From contig NC_086036.1 of the NCBI RefSeq assembly GCF_036323735.1, positions 38,190,550-38,254,549 of the forward strand: a stretch of 64,000 nt of DNA. The letters run 5' to 3'. The notes below the pieces were generated by a model. It was given only the letters and a program-made list of their open reading frames with translations. It ran no database searches and was not told the origin of the DNA. Shown here piece after piece: positions 53,788 to 64,000 of this stretch (positions are counted from its first letter, which is position 1; each line of letters starts with the position of its first letter). A program made the position numbers and the translations under genes. The stretch comes from Rattus norvegicus (lineage: Eukaryota; Chordata; Mammalia; Rodentia; Muridae).

Positions 53788-56700
53788 TTGAATAACAAGC
53801 TTATTACATGCGAATCCTATTGGGAACCTACTGAATTCACCATGATACTTAGAGTCCGTTCCTTAAAATGTTGTTACATATTGAAAAGCACAGTCATACA
53901 AGCATGTCCCATTGGGAACTCACTGAATTCGCCTAGACATTTTGATTCCATTCGTGAAAATTTTTCTATATCCCGAACAGTCCACTTATTACTACTGCGG
54001 CCTATTGGGAACTAACCGAATTCACCATGTTACTCAGAACCGGCACACCAAATTTTGATAAATCTTCGAAGTACGCATATTACAAGAGCCTGCTACTGGG
54101 AACTAACTGAATTCACAGAGAAACAGTGTTTCCGTTCCTAAAAAAGCTGCTCTATCTTGAATAACAAGCTTATTACATGCGAATCCTATTGGGAACCTAC
54201 TGAATTCACCATGATACTTAGAGTCCGTTCCTTAAAATGTTGTTACATATTGAAAAGCACACTCACACAAGCATGTCCCATTGGGAACTCACTGAATTCG
54301 CCTAGAAAATGATTCCATTCGTGAAAATTTTTCTATATCCCGAACAGTCCACTTATTACTACTGCGGCCTATTGGGAACTAACCGAATTCACCATGTTAC
54401 TCAGATTCGGCACACCAAATTTTGATAAATCTTTAGAATTACGCATATTACAAGAGCCTGCTACTGGGAACTAACTGAATTCACAGAGAAACAGTGTTTC
54501 CGTTCCTTAAAACGTTGCTCTATCTTGAATAACAAGCTTATTACATGCGAATCCTATTGGGAACCTACTGAATTCACCATGATACTTAGAGTCCGTTCCT
54601 TAAAATGTTGTTACATATTGAAAAGCACACTCATACAAGCATGTCCCATTGGGAACTCACTGAATTTGCCTAGAAATTTTGATTCCATTAGTGAAAATTT
54701 TTCTATATCCCGAACAGTCCACTTATTACTACTGCGGCCTATTGGGAACTAACCGAATTCACCATGTTACTCAGATTCGGCACACCAAATTTTGATAAGT
54801 CTTTAGAAGTACGCATATTACAAAGGCCTGCTACTGGGAACTAACTGAATTCACAGAGAAACAGTGTTTCCGTTCCTTAAAACGCTGCTCTATCTTGAAT
54901 AACAAGCTTATTACATGCGAATCCTATTGGGAACCTACTGAATTCACCATGATACTTAGAGTCCGTTCCTTAAAATGTTGTTACATATTGAAAAGCACAC
55001 TCATACAAGCATGTCCCATTGGGAACTCAGTGAATTCGCCTAGAAATTTTGATTCCATTCGTGAAAATTTTTCTATATCCCGAACAGTCCACTTATTACT
55101 ACTGCGGCCTATTGGGAACTAACCGAATTCACCATGTTATTCAGATTCGGCACACCAAATTTTGATAAATCTTTGGAAGTACGCATATTACAAGAGACTG
55201 CTACTGGGAACTAACTGAATTTACAGAGAACAGTGTTTCCGTTCCTTAAAACGCTGCTCTATCTTGAATGACAAGCTTATTACATGCGAATCCTATTGGG
55301 AACCTACTGCATTCACCATGATACTTAGAATCCATTCCTTAAAATGTTGTTACATATTGAAAAGCACACTCATACAAGCATGTCCCATTGGGAACTCACT
55401 GAATTCGCCTAGAAATTTTGATTCCATTCGTGAAAATTTTTCTATATCCCGAACAGTCCACTTATTACTACTGCGGCCTATTGGGAACTAACCGAATTCA
55501 CCATGTTACTCAGATTCGGCACATCAAATTTTGATAAATCTTTGGAAGTACGCATATTACAAGAGCCTGCTACTGGGAACTAACTGAATTCACAGAGAAA
55601 CAGTGTTTCCGTTCCTTAAAACGCTGCTCTATCTTGAATAACAAGCTTATTACATGCGAATCCTATTGGGAACCTACTGAATTCACCATGATACTTAGAG
55701 TCCGTTCCTTAAAATGTTGTTACATATTGAAAAGCACAGTCATACAAGCATGTCCCATTGGGAACTCACTGAATTCGCCTAGACATTTTGATTCCATTCG
55801 TGAAAATTTTTCTATATCCCGAACAGTCCACTTATTACTACTGCGGCCTATTGGGAACTAACCGAATTCACCATGTTACTCAGAACCGGCACACCAAATT
55901 TTGATAAATCTTTAGAAGTACGCATATTACAAGAGCCTGCTACTGGGAACTAACTGAATTCACAGAGAAACAGTGTTTCCGTTCCTAAAAAAGCTGCTCT
56001 ATCTTGAATAACAAGCTTATTACATGCGAATCCTATTGGGAACCTACTGAATTCACCATGATACTTAGAGTCGGTTCCTTACAATGTTGTTACATATTGA
56101 AAAGCACACTCACACAAGCATGTCCCATTGGGAACTCACTGAATTCGCCTAGAAAATGATTCCATTCGTGAAAATTTTTCTATATCCCAAACAGTCCACT
56201 TATTACTACTGCGGCCTATTGGGAACAAACTGAATTCACCATGTTACTCAGATTCGGCACACCAAATTTTGATAAATCTTTAGAATTACGCATATTACAA
56301 GAGCCTGCTACTGGGAACTAACTGAATTCACAGAGAAACAGTGTTTCCGTTCCTTAAAACGCTGCTCTATCTTGAATAACAAGCTTATTACATGCGAATC
56401 CTATTGGGAACCTACTGAATTCACCATGATACTTAGAGTCCGTTCCTTAAAATGTTGTTACATATTGAAAAGCAGACTCATACAAGCATGTCCCATTGGG
56501 AACTCACTGAATTTGCCTAGAAATTTTGATTCCATTAGTGAAAATTTTTCTATATCCCGAACAGTCCACTTATTACTACTGCGGCCTATTGGGAACTAAC
56601 CGAATTCACCATGTTACTCAGATTCGGCACACCAAATTTTGATAATTCTTTAGAAGTACGCATATTACAAAGGCCTGCTACTGGGAACTAACTGAATTCA

Positions 56701-57480
56701 CAGAGAAACAGTGTTTCCGTTCCTTAAAACGCTGCTCTATCTTGAATAACAAGCTTATTACATGCGAATCCTATTGGGAACCTACTGAATTCACCATGAT
56801 ACTTAGAGTCCGTTCCTTAAAATGTTGTTACATATTGAAAAGCACACTCATACAAGCATGTCCCATTGGGAACTCAGTGAATTCGCCAAGAAATTTTGAT
56901 TCCATTCGTGAAAATTTTTCTATATCCCGAACAGTCCACTTATTACTACTGCGGCCTATTGGGAACTAACCGAATTCACCATGTTATTCAGATTCGGCAC
57001 ACCAAATTTTGATAAATCTTTGGAAGTACGCATATTACAAGAGCCTGCTACTGGGAACTAACTGAATTCACAGAGAACAGTGTTTCCGTTCCTTAAAACG
57101 CTGCTCTATCTTGAATAACAAGCTTATTACATGCGAATCCTATTGGGAACCTACTGCATTCACCATGATACTTAGAATCCATTCCTTAAAATGTTGTTAC
57201 ATATTGAAAAGCACACTCACACAAGCATGTCCCATTGGGAACTCACTGAATTCGCCTAGAAATTTTGATTCCATTCGTGAAAATTTTTCTATATCCCGAA
57301 CAGTCCACTTATTACTACTGCGGCCTATTGGGAACTAACCGAATTCACCATGTTACTCAGATTCGGCACAACAAATTTTGATAAATCTTTGGAAATACGC
57401 ATATTACAAGAGCCTGCTACTGGGAACTAACTGAATTCACAGAGAAACAGTGTTTCCGTTCCTTAAAACGCTGCTCTATC
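53788..57480 (+). repeat. Block Q3, third copy of Q (3,693 bp)
   Basis: Unit starts are 53788, 54157, 54525, 54895, 55264, 55634, 56004, 56372, 56742 and 57111. It has the same length, class order and rare markers as Q1 and Q2. At 54,391 it has caccatgttac where Q1 and Q2 share caccatattac. Private changes are acatcaaa near 55,523, atatcccaaac near 56,184 and others. Its L unit at 56,372 has gattcggcac like Q1, not gaaccggcac like Q2. No second Q follows; the super-repeat is interrupted here. Confidence 0.93.
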
Positions 57481-58590
57481 TTGAATAACAAGCTTATTAC
57501 ATGCGAATCCTATTGGGAACCTACTGAATTCACCATGATACTTAGAGTCCGTTCCTTAAAATGTTGTTACATATTGAAAAGCACACTCATACAAGCATGT
57601 CCCATTGGGAACTCACTGAATTCGCCTAGACATTTTGATTCCATTCGTGAAAATTTTTCTATATCCCGAACAGTCCACTTATTACTACTGCGGCCTATTG
57701 GGAACTAACCGAATTCACCATGTTACTCAGAACCGGCACACCAAATTTTGATAAATCTTTAGAAGTACGCATATTACAAGAGCCTGCTACTGGGAACTAA
57801 CTGAATTCACAGAGAAACAGTGTTTCCGTTCCTAAAAAAGCTGCTCTATCTTGAATAACAAGCTTATTACATGCGAATCCTATTGGGAACCTACTGAATT
57901 CACCATGATACTTAGAGTCCGTTCCTTAAAATGTTGTTACATATTGAAAAGCACACTCACACAAGCATGTCCCATTGGGAACTCACTGAATTCGCCTAGA
58001 AATTTTGATTCCATTCTTGAAAATTTTTCTATATCCCGAACAGTCCACTTATTACTACTGCGGCCTATTGGGAACTAACCGAATTCACCATGTTACTCAG
58101 ATTCGGCACACCAAATTTTGATAAATCTTTAGAAGTACGCATATTACAAGAGCCTGCTACTGGGAACTAACTGAATTCACAGAGAAACAGTGTTTCCGTT
58201 CCTTAAAACGTTGCTCTATCTTGAATAACAAGCTTATTACATGCGAATCCTATTGGGAACCTAGTGAATTCACCATGATACTTAGAGTCCGTTCCTTAAA
58301 ATGTTGTTACATATTGAAAAGCACACTCATACAAGCATGTCCCATTGGGAACTCACTGAATTTGCCTAGAAATTTTGATTCCATTCGTGAAAATTTTTCT
58401 ATATCCCGAACAGTCCACTTATTACTACTGCGGCCTATTGGGAACTAACCGAATTCACCATGTTACTCAGATTCGGCACACCAAATTTTGATAAGTCTTT
58501 AGAAGTACGCATATTACAAAGGCCTGCTACTGTGAACTAACTGAATTCACAGAGAAACAGTGTTTCCGTTCCTTAAAACGCTGCTCTATC
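57481..58590 (+). repeat. Three units H-o-L, matching 34,574-35,683
   Basis: Unit starts are 57481, 57851 and 58221. They continue the 22,907-bp-shifted match begun at 55,264 and share the rare tactgtgaac (58,528). Private changes are ccattcttgaaaa in the second unit and ctagtgaattc in the third. The match with the 35-kb region ends at the next unit. Confidence 0.9.
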
Positions 58591-59698
58591 TTGAATAACA
58601 AGCTTATTACATGCGAATCCTATTGGGAACCTACTGAATTCACCATGATACTTAGAGTCCGTTCCTTAAAATGTTGTTACATATTGAAAAGCACACTCAT
58701 ACAAGCATGTCCCATTGGGAACTCACTGAATTCGCCTAGAAATTTTGATTCCATTCGTGAAAATTTTTCTATATCCCGAACAGTCCACTTATTACTACTG
58801 CGGCCTATTGGGAACTAACCGAATTCACCATGTTACTCAGATTCGGCACACCAAATTTTGATAAGTCTTTAGAAGTACGCATATTACAAAGGCCTGCTAC
58901 TGGGAACTAACTGAATTCACAGAGAAACAGTGTTTCCGTTCCTTAAAACGCTGCTCTATCTTGAATAACAAGCTTATTACATGCGAATCCTATTGGGAAC
59001 CTACTGAATTCACCATGATACTTAGAGTCCCTTTTTAAAATGTTGTTACATATTGAAAAGCACACTCATACAAGCATGTCCCATTGGGAACTCATTGAAT
59101 TCGCCTAGAAATTTTGATTCCATTCGTGAAAATTTTTCTATATCCCGAACAGTCCACTTATTACTACTGCGGCCTATTGGGAACTAACCGAATTCACCAT
59201 GTTACTCAGATTCGGCACACCAAATTTTGATAAATCTTTAGAAGTACGCATATTACAAGACCCTGCTACTGGGAACTAACTGAATTCACAGAGAAACAGT
59301 GTTTCCGTACCTTAAAACGCTGCTCTATCTTGAATAACAAGCTTATTACATGCGAATCCTATTGGGAACCTACTGAATTCACCATGATACTTAGAGTCCG
59401 TTCCTTAAAATGTTGTTACATATTGAAAAGCACACTCATACAAGCGTGTCCCTTTGGGAACTCACTGAATTCGCCTAGAAATTTTGATTCCATTCGTGAA
59501 AATTTTTCTATATCCCGAACAGTCCACTTATTACTACTGCGGCCTATTGGGACTAACCGAATTCACCATGTTACTCAGATTCGGCACACCAAATTTTGAT
59601 AAATCTTTGGAAGTACGCATATTACAAGAGCCTGCTACTGGGAACTAACTGAATTCACGGAGAAAAAGTGTTTCCGTACCTTAAAACGTTGCTCTATC
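58591..59698 (+). repeat. Three units o-K-FX, resembling 9,451-10,558
   Basis: Unit starts are 58591, 58961 and 59330. The order with aaaggcc, then ctttttaaaa with ctcattgaattc, then an X unit is that of 4,646-5,753 and 9,451-10,558, almost 50 kb upstream. The third unit differs in being class F and lacking tgccaatcc. It ends in a D quarter with cacggagaaaaagtg. The unit at 58,961 has caagaccctgc. Confidence 0.87.
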
Positions 59699-60808
59699 TT
59701 GAACAACAAGCTTATTACATGCGAATCCTATTGGGAACCTACTGAATTCACCATGATACTTAGAGTCCGTTCCTTAAAATGTTGTTACATATTGAAAAGC
59801 ACACTCACACAAGCATGTCCCATTGGGAACTCACTGAATTCGCCTAGAAATTTTGATTCCATTCGTGAAAATTTTTCTATATCCCGAACAGTCCACTTAT
59901 TACTACTGCGGCCTATTGGGAACTAACCGAATTCACCATGTTACTCAGATTCGGCACACCAAATTTTGATAAATCTTTAGAATTACGCATATTACAAGAG
60001 CCTGCTACTGGGAACTAACTGAATTCACAGAGAAACAGTGTTTCCGTTCCTTAAAACGTTGCTCTATCTTGAATAACAAGCTTATTACATGCGAATCCTA
60101 TTGGGAACCTACTGAATTCACCATGATACTTAGAGTCCGTTCCTTAAAATGTTGTTACATATTGAAAAGCACACTCATACAAGCATGTCCCATTGGGAAC
60201 TCACTGAATTCGCCTAGACATTTTGATTCCATTCGTGAAAATTTTTCTATATCCCGAACAGTCCACTTATTACTACTGCGGCCTATTGGGAACTAACCGA
60301 ATTCACCATGTTACTCAGATTCGGCACACCAAATTTTGATAAATCTTTAGAAGTACGCATATTACAAGAGCCTGCTACTGGGAACTAACTGAATTCACAG
60401 AGAAACAGTGTTTCCGTTCCTTAAAACGCTGCTCTATCTTGAATAACAAGCTTATTACATGCGAATCCTATTGGGAAACTACAGAATTCACCATGATACT
60501 TAGAGTCCGTTCCTTAAAATGTTCTTACATATTGAAAAGCACACTCATACAAGTGTGTCCCTATGGGAACTCACTGAATTCGCCTAGAAATTTTGATTCC
60601 ATTCGTGAAAATTTTTCTATATCCCGAACAGTCCACTTATTACTACTGCGGCCTATTGGGAACTAACCGAATTCACCATGTTACTCAGATTCGGCACACC
60701 AAATTTTGATAAATCTTTAGAAGTACGCATATTACAAGAGCCTGCTACTGGGAACTAACTGAATTCACAGAGAAACAGTGTTTCCGTTCCTTAAAACATT
60801 GCTCTATC
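59699..60808 (+). repeat. Three units o-H-E, resembling 27,182-28,291
   Basis: Unit starts are 59699, 60069 and 60439, each exactly 32,517 bp after its partner (27182, 27552, 27922). The E unit keeps gggaaactac, aaatgttctt and aagtgtgtccc but has ccctatggg. The first unit has ttagaattacg where 27,182 has ttagaattgcg. Confidence 0.87.
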
Positions 60809-61917
60809 TTGAATAACAAGCTTATTACATGCGAATCCTATTGGGAACCTACTGAATTCACCATGATACTTAGAGTCCGTTCCTTAAAATGTTGTTACAT
60901 ATTGAAAAGCACACTCATACAAGCATGTCCCATTGGGAACTCACTGAATTCGCCTAGAAATTTTGATTCCATTCGTGAAAATTTTTCTATATCCCGAACA
61001 GTCCACTTATTACTACTGCGGCCTATTGGGAACTAACCGAATTCACCATGTTACTCAGATTCGGCACACCAAATTTTGATAATTCTTTAGAAGTACGCAT
61101 ATTACAAAGGCCTGCTACTGGGAACTAACTGAATTCACAGAGAAACAGTGTTTCCGTTCCTTAAAACGCTGCTCTATCTTGAATAACAAGCTTATTACAT
61201 GCGAATCCTATTGGGAACCTACTGAATTCACCATGATACTTAGAGTCCGTTCCTTAAAATGTTGTTACATATTGAAAAGCACACTCATACAAGCATGTCC
61301 CATTGGGAACTCAGTGAATTCGCCAAGAAATTTTGATTCCATTCGTGAAAATTTTTCTATATCCCGAACAGTCCACTTATTACTACTGCGGCCTATTGGG
61401 AACTAACCGAATTCACCATGTTATTCAGATTCGGCACACCAAATTTTGATAAATCTTTGGAAGTACGCATATTACAAGAGCCTGCTACTGGGAACTAACT
61501 GAATTCACAGAGAACAGTGTTTCCGTTCCTTAAAACGCTGCTCTATCTTGAATAACAAGCTTATTACATGCGAATCCTATTGGGAACCTACTGCATTCAC
61601 CATGATACTTAGAATCCATTCCTTAAAATGTTGTTACATATTGAAAAGCACACTCACACAAGCATGTCCCATTGGGAACTCACTGAATTCGCCTAGAAAT
61701 TTTGATTCCATTCGTGAAAATTTTTCTATATCCCGAACAGTCCACTTATTACTACTGCGGCCTATTGGGAACTAACCGAATTCACCATGTTACTCAGAAC
61801 CGGCACACCAAATTTTGATAAATCTTTAGAAGTACGCATATTACAAGAGCCTGCTACTGGGAACTAACTGAATTCACAGAGAAACAGTGTTTCCGTTCCT
61901 AAAAAAGCTGCTCTTTC
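60809..61917 (+). repeat. Three units o-V-T, resembling the end of block Q
   Basis: Unit starts are 60809, 61179 and 61548. The unit at 60,809 acquires gataattc and aaaggcc in its C quarter, and the V unit has cgccaagaaa, both diagnostic of the second half of Q (for example 56,372-57,480). The front half of 60,809 lacks the class L marker and follows the E unit like a V unit would. The crossover from E-V-T-type sequence to Q-type sequence therefore lies inside this unit. Confidence 0.87.
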
Positions 61918-63766
61918 TTGAATAACAAGCTTATTACATGCGAATCCTATTGGGAACCTACTGAATTCACCATGATACTTAGAGTCCGTTCCTTAAAATG
62001 TTGTTACATATTGAAAAGCACACTCACACAAGCATGTCCCATTGGGAACTCACTGAATTCGCCTAGAAATTTTGATTCCATTCGTGAAAATTTTTCTATA
62101 TCCCGAACAGTCCACTTATTACTACTGCGGCCTATTGGGAACTAACCGAATTCACCATGTTACTCAGATTCGGCACACCAAATTTTGATAAATCTTTAGA
62201 AATACGCATATTACAAGAGCCTGCTACTGGGAACTAACTGAATTCACAGAGAAACAGTGTTTCCGTTCCTTAAAACGTTGCTCTATCTTGAATAACAAGC
62301 TTATTACATGCGAATCCTATTGGGAACCTACTGAATTCACCATGATACTTAGAGTCCGTTCCTTAAAATGTGGTTACATATTGAAAAGCACACTCATACA
62401 AGCATGTCCCATTGGGAACTCACTGAATTTGCCTAGAAATTTTGATTCCATTAGTGAAAATTTTTCTATATCCCGAACAGTCCACTTATTACTACTGCGG
62501 CCTATTGGGAACTAACCGAATTCACCATGTTACTCAGATTCGGCACACCAAATTTTGATAAGTCTTTAGAAGTACGCATATTACAAAGGCCTGCTACTGG
62601 GAACTAACTGAATTCACAGAGAAACAGTGTTTCCGTTCCTTAAAACGCTGCTCTATCTTGAATAACAAGCTTATTACATGCGAATCCTATTGGGAACCTA
62701 CTGAATTCACCATGATACTTAGAGTCCGTTCCTTAAAATGTTGTTACATATTGAAAAGCACACTCATACAAGCATGTCCCATTGGGAACTCAGTGAATTC
62801 GCCTAGAAATTTTGATTCCATTCGTGAAAATTTTTCTATATCCCGAACAGTCCACTTATTACTACTGCGGCCTATTGGGAACTAACCGAATTCACCATGT
62901 TATTCAGATTCGGCACACCAAATTTTGATAAATCTTTGGAAGTACGCATATTACAAGAGACTGCTACTGGGAACTAACTGAATTTACAGAGAACAGTGTT
63001 TCCGTTCCTTAAAACGCTGCTCTATCTTGAATGACAAGCTTATTACATGCGAATCCTATTGGGAACCTACTGCATTCACCATGATACTTAGAATCCATTC
63101 CTTAAAATGTTGTTACATATTGAAAAGCACACTCATACAAGCATGTCCCATTGGGAACTCACTGAATTCGCCTAGAAATTTTGATTCCATTCGTGAAAAT
63201 TTTTCTATATCCCGAACAGTCCACTTATTACTACTGCGGCCTATTGGGAACTAACCGAATTCACCATGTTACTCAGATTCGGCACACCAAATTTTGATAA
63301 ATCTTTGGAAGTACGCATATTACAAGAGCCTGCTACTGGGAACTAACTGAATTCACAGAGAAACAGTGTTTCCGTTCCTTAAAACGCTGCTCTATCTTGA
63401 ATAACAAGCTTATTACATGCGAATCCTATTGGGAACCTACTGAATTCACCATGATACTTAGAGTCCGTTCCTTAAAATGTTGTTACATATTGAAAAGCAC
63501 ACTCATACAAGCATGTCCCATTGGGAACTCACTGAATTCGCCTAGACATTTTGATTCCATTCGTGAAAATTTTTCTATATCCCGAACAGTCCACTTATTA
63601 CTACTGCGGCCTATTGGGAACTAACCGAATTCACCATGTTACTCAGAACCGGCACACCAAATTTTGATAAATCTTTAGAAGTACGCATATTACAAGAGCC
63701 TGCTACTGGGAACTAACTGAATTCACAGAGAAACAGTGTTTCCGTTCCTAAAAAAGCTGCTCTATC
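61918..63766 (+). repeat. Five units o-L-V-T-H, resembling 54,157-56,003
   Basis: Unit starts are 61918, 62288, 62658, 63027 and 63397. From 62,288 on, each lies exactly 7,763 bp after its Q3 partner. Shared markers are ccattagtg, gagactgc with gaatttacagag, and ttgaatgacaag. Differences are aaatgtggttac in 62,288 and acactcatac, not acagtcatac, in 63,397. The unit at 61,918 takes the place of the S unit but lacks the 2-bp deletion. Confidence 0.88.
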
Positions 63767-64000
63767 TTGAATAACAAGCTTATTACATGCGAATCCTATT
63801 GGGAACCTACTGAATTCACCATGATACTTAGAGTCCGTTCCTTACAATGTTGTTACATATTGAAAAGCACACTCACACAAGCATGTCCCATTGGGAACTC
63901 ACTGAATTCGCCTAGAAAATGATTCCATTCGTGAAAATTTTTCTATATCCCGAACAGTCCACTTATTACTACTGCGGCCTATTGGGAACAAACTGAATTC
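63767..64000 (+). repeat. Partial class S unit at the right edge
   Basis: The last 234 bases contain A, B and the start of C. They carry cttacaatg, agaaaatgattcc and gggaacaaactg, which are the markers of the S unit in the second half of Q (45,291, 48,984, 56,004). It has gagtccgttcc where those have gagtcggttcc. The array runs on beyond the window. Confidence 0.93.

Larger units (their letters stand above)
1..64000 (+). repeat. Satellite DNA array, ~370-bp unit, 172 complete copies
   Basis: The full window is a head-to-tail tandem array. Taking the conserved string ttgaataacaag as an arbitrary unit start, successive starts fall every 368-370 bp from 208 to 63,767, with no gap and no reversed unit. 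Unit-to-unit differences are single substitutions and 1-2 bp indels; most pairs look above 95% identical by eye. No unique DNA, mobile element or RNA gene interrupts it. Such homogeneity over 64 kb is typical of eukaryotic satellites kept uniform by unequal exchange and gene conversion. Location (centromeric, pericentromeric, subtelomeric or sex-chromosome) cannot be read from the sequence. I do not recognise the family. It does not match my recollection of alpha satellite, the 178-bp Arabidopsis or 155-bp rice repeats, or the soybean 91/92-bp repeats, but no search was possible. Confidence 0.99.

Noticed and set aside
1..64000. CRISPR array
   Set aside because: Repeats are regular, but there are no unique spacers. 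The whole 370-bp unit repeats, and unit size and length of array do not fit CRISPR.
1..64000. Identification as the soybean 91/92-bp centromere satellite because of the 92-bp subrepeat
   Set aside because: The subrepeat length agrees, but the sequence does not resemble what I remember of that family, and here the 92-bp copies are fixed into a 370-bp tetramer.

Overview
The whole window is one uninterrupted head-to-tail satellite DNA array, and I find no gene in it. The repeat unit is about 370 bp. I place 172 complete units starting at 208 and ending at 63,766, mean length about 369.5 bp, with partial units at 1-207 and 63,767-64,000. Both ends lie inside the array, so its flanks are not visible. 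Every unit has the same orientation. I see no inversion, transposon, rRNA, tRNA or unique sequence. An array this long, with this kind of higher-order structure, points to a eukaryotic nuclear chromosome, probably pericentromeric, centromeric or subtelomeric heterochromatin. I do not recognise the satellite and cannot name the species. Base composition is AT-rich, about 39% GC in one quarter counted by hand.

Each 370-bp unit is itself four diverged copies (A, B, C, D) of an ancestral 92/93-bp repeat. Each copy carries the box GGGAAC, eight bases, then in most cases GAATTC. All four have an A-tract 43-46 bases after the start of GGGAAC. The unit also carries one HindIII site.

Units differ by small diagnostic variants, used here as one-letter classes: T (A has tgcattcacc and tccattcc), K (A has ctttttaaaa, 1-bp loss), E (A has gggaaactac and aaatgttctt or close), F (B has gcgtgtcccttt), V (B has ctcagtgaattc), L (B has gaatttgcc), H (B has agacatttt), S (B has agaaaatgattcc, 2-bp loss), X (C has gggactaacc, 1-bp loss), N (C has gggaacaaacc), o (none of these). 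Reading the classes along the array shows several nested higher-order repeats.

Layout: 208-10,558 holds two long related blocks of 11 and 13 units. 9,451-16,096 is a 6-unit repeat present three times. 16,097-19,791 is a 4-unit repeat (V-T-N-F), two and a half copies. 19,792-23,114 resembles the opening of the window. 23,115-30,139 is an 11-unit duplication whose second copy is shorter. 30,140-40,117 is a mosaic that includes a tandem E-V-T-H pair. 40,118-57,480 is a large super-repeat: P (8 units), Q (10 units), Q again, one unit, P, Q. Q is itself two copies of H-S-L-V-T. 57,481-64,000 is a patchwork of segments with close counterparts 10 to 50 kb upstream.

Nothing here encodes a working pathway. 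The short open frames repeated in most units follow from the repeat itself. The interest lies in the four-level architecture (92 bp, 370 bp, 4 to 11-unit repeats, 10.7-kb super-repeat), in the traces of unequal exchange and conversion, and in a few conserved sequence elements that could matter for chromatin.
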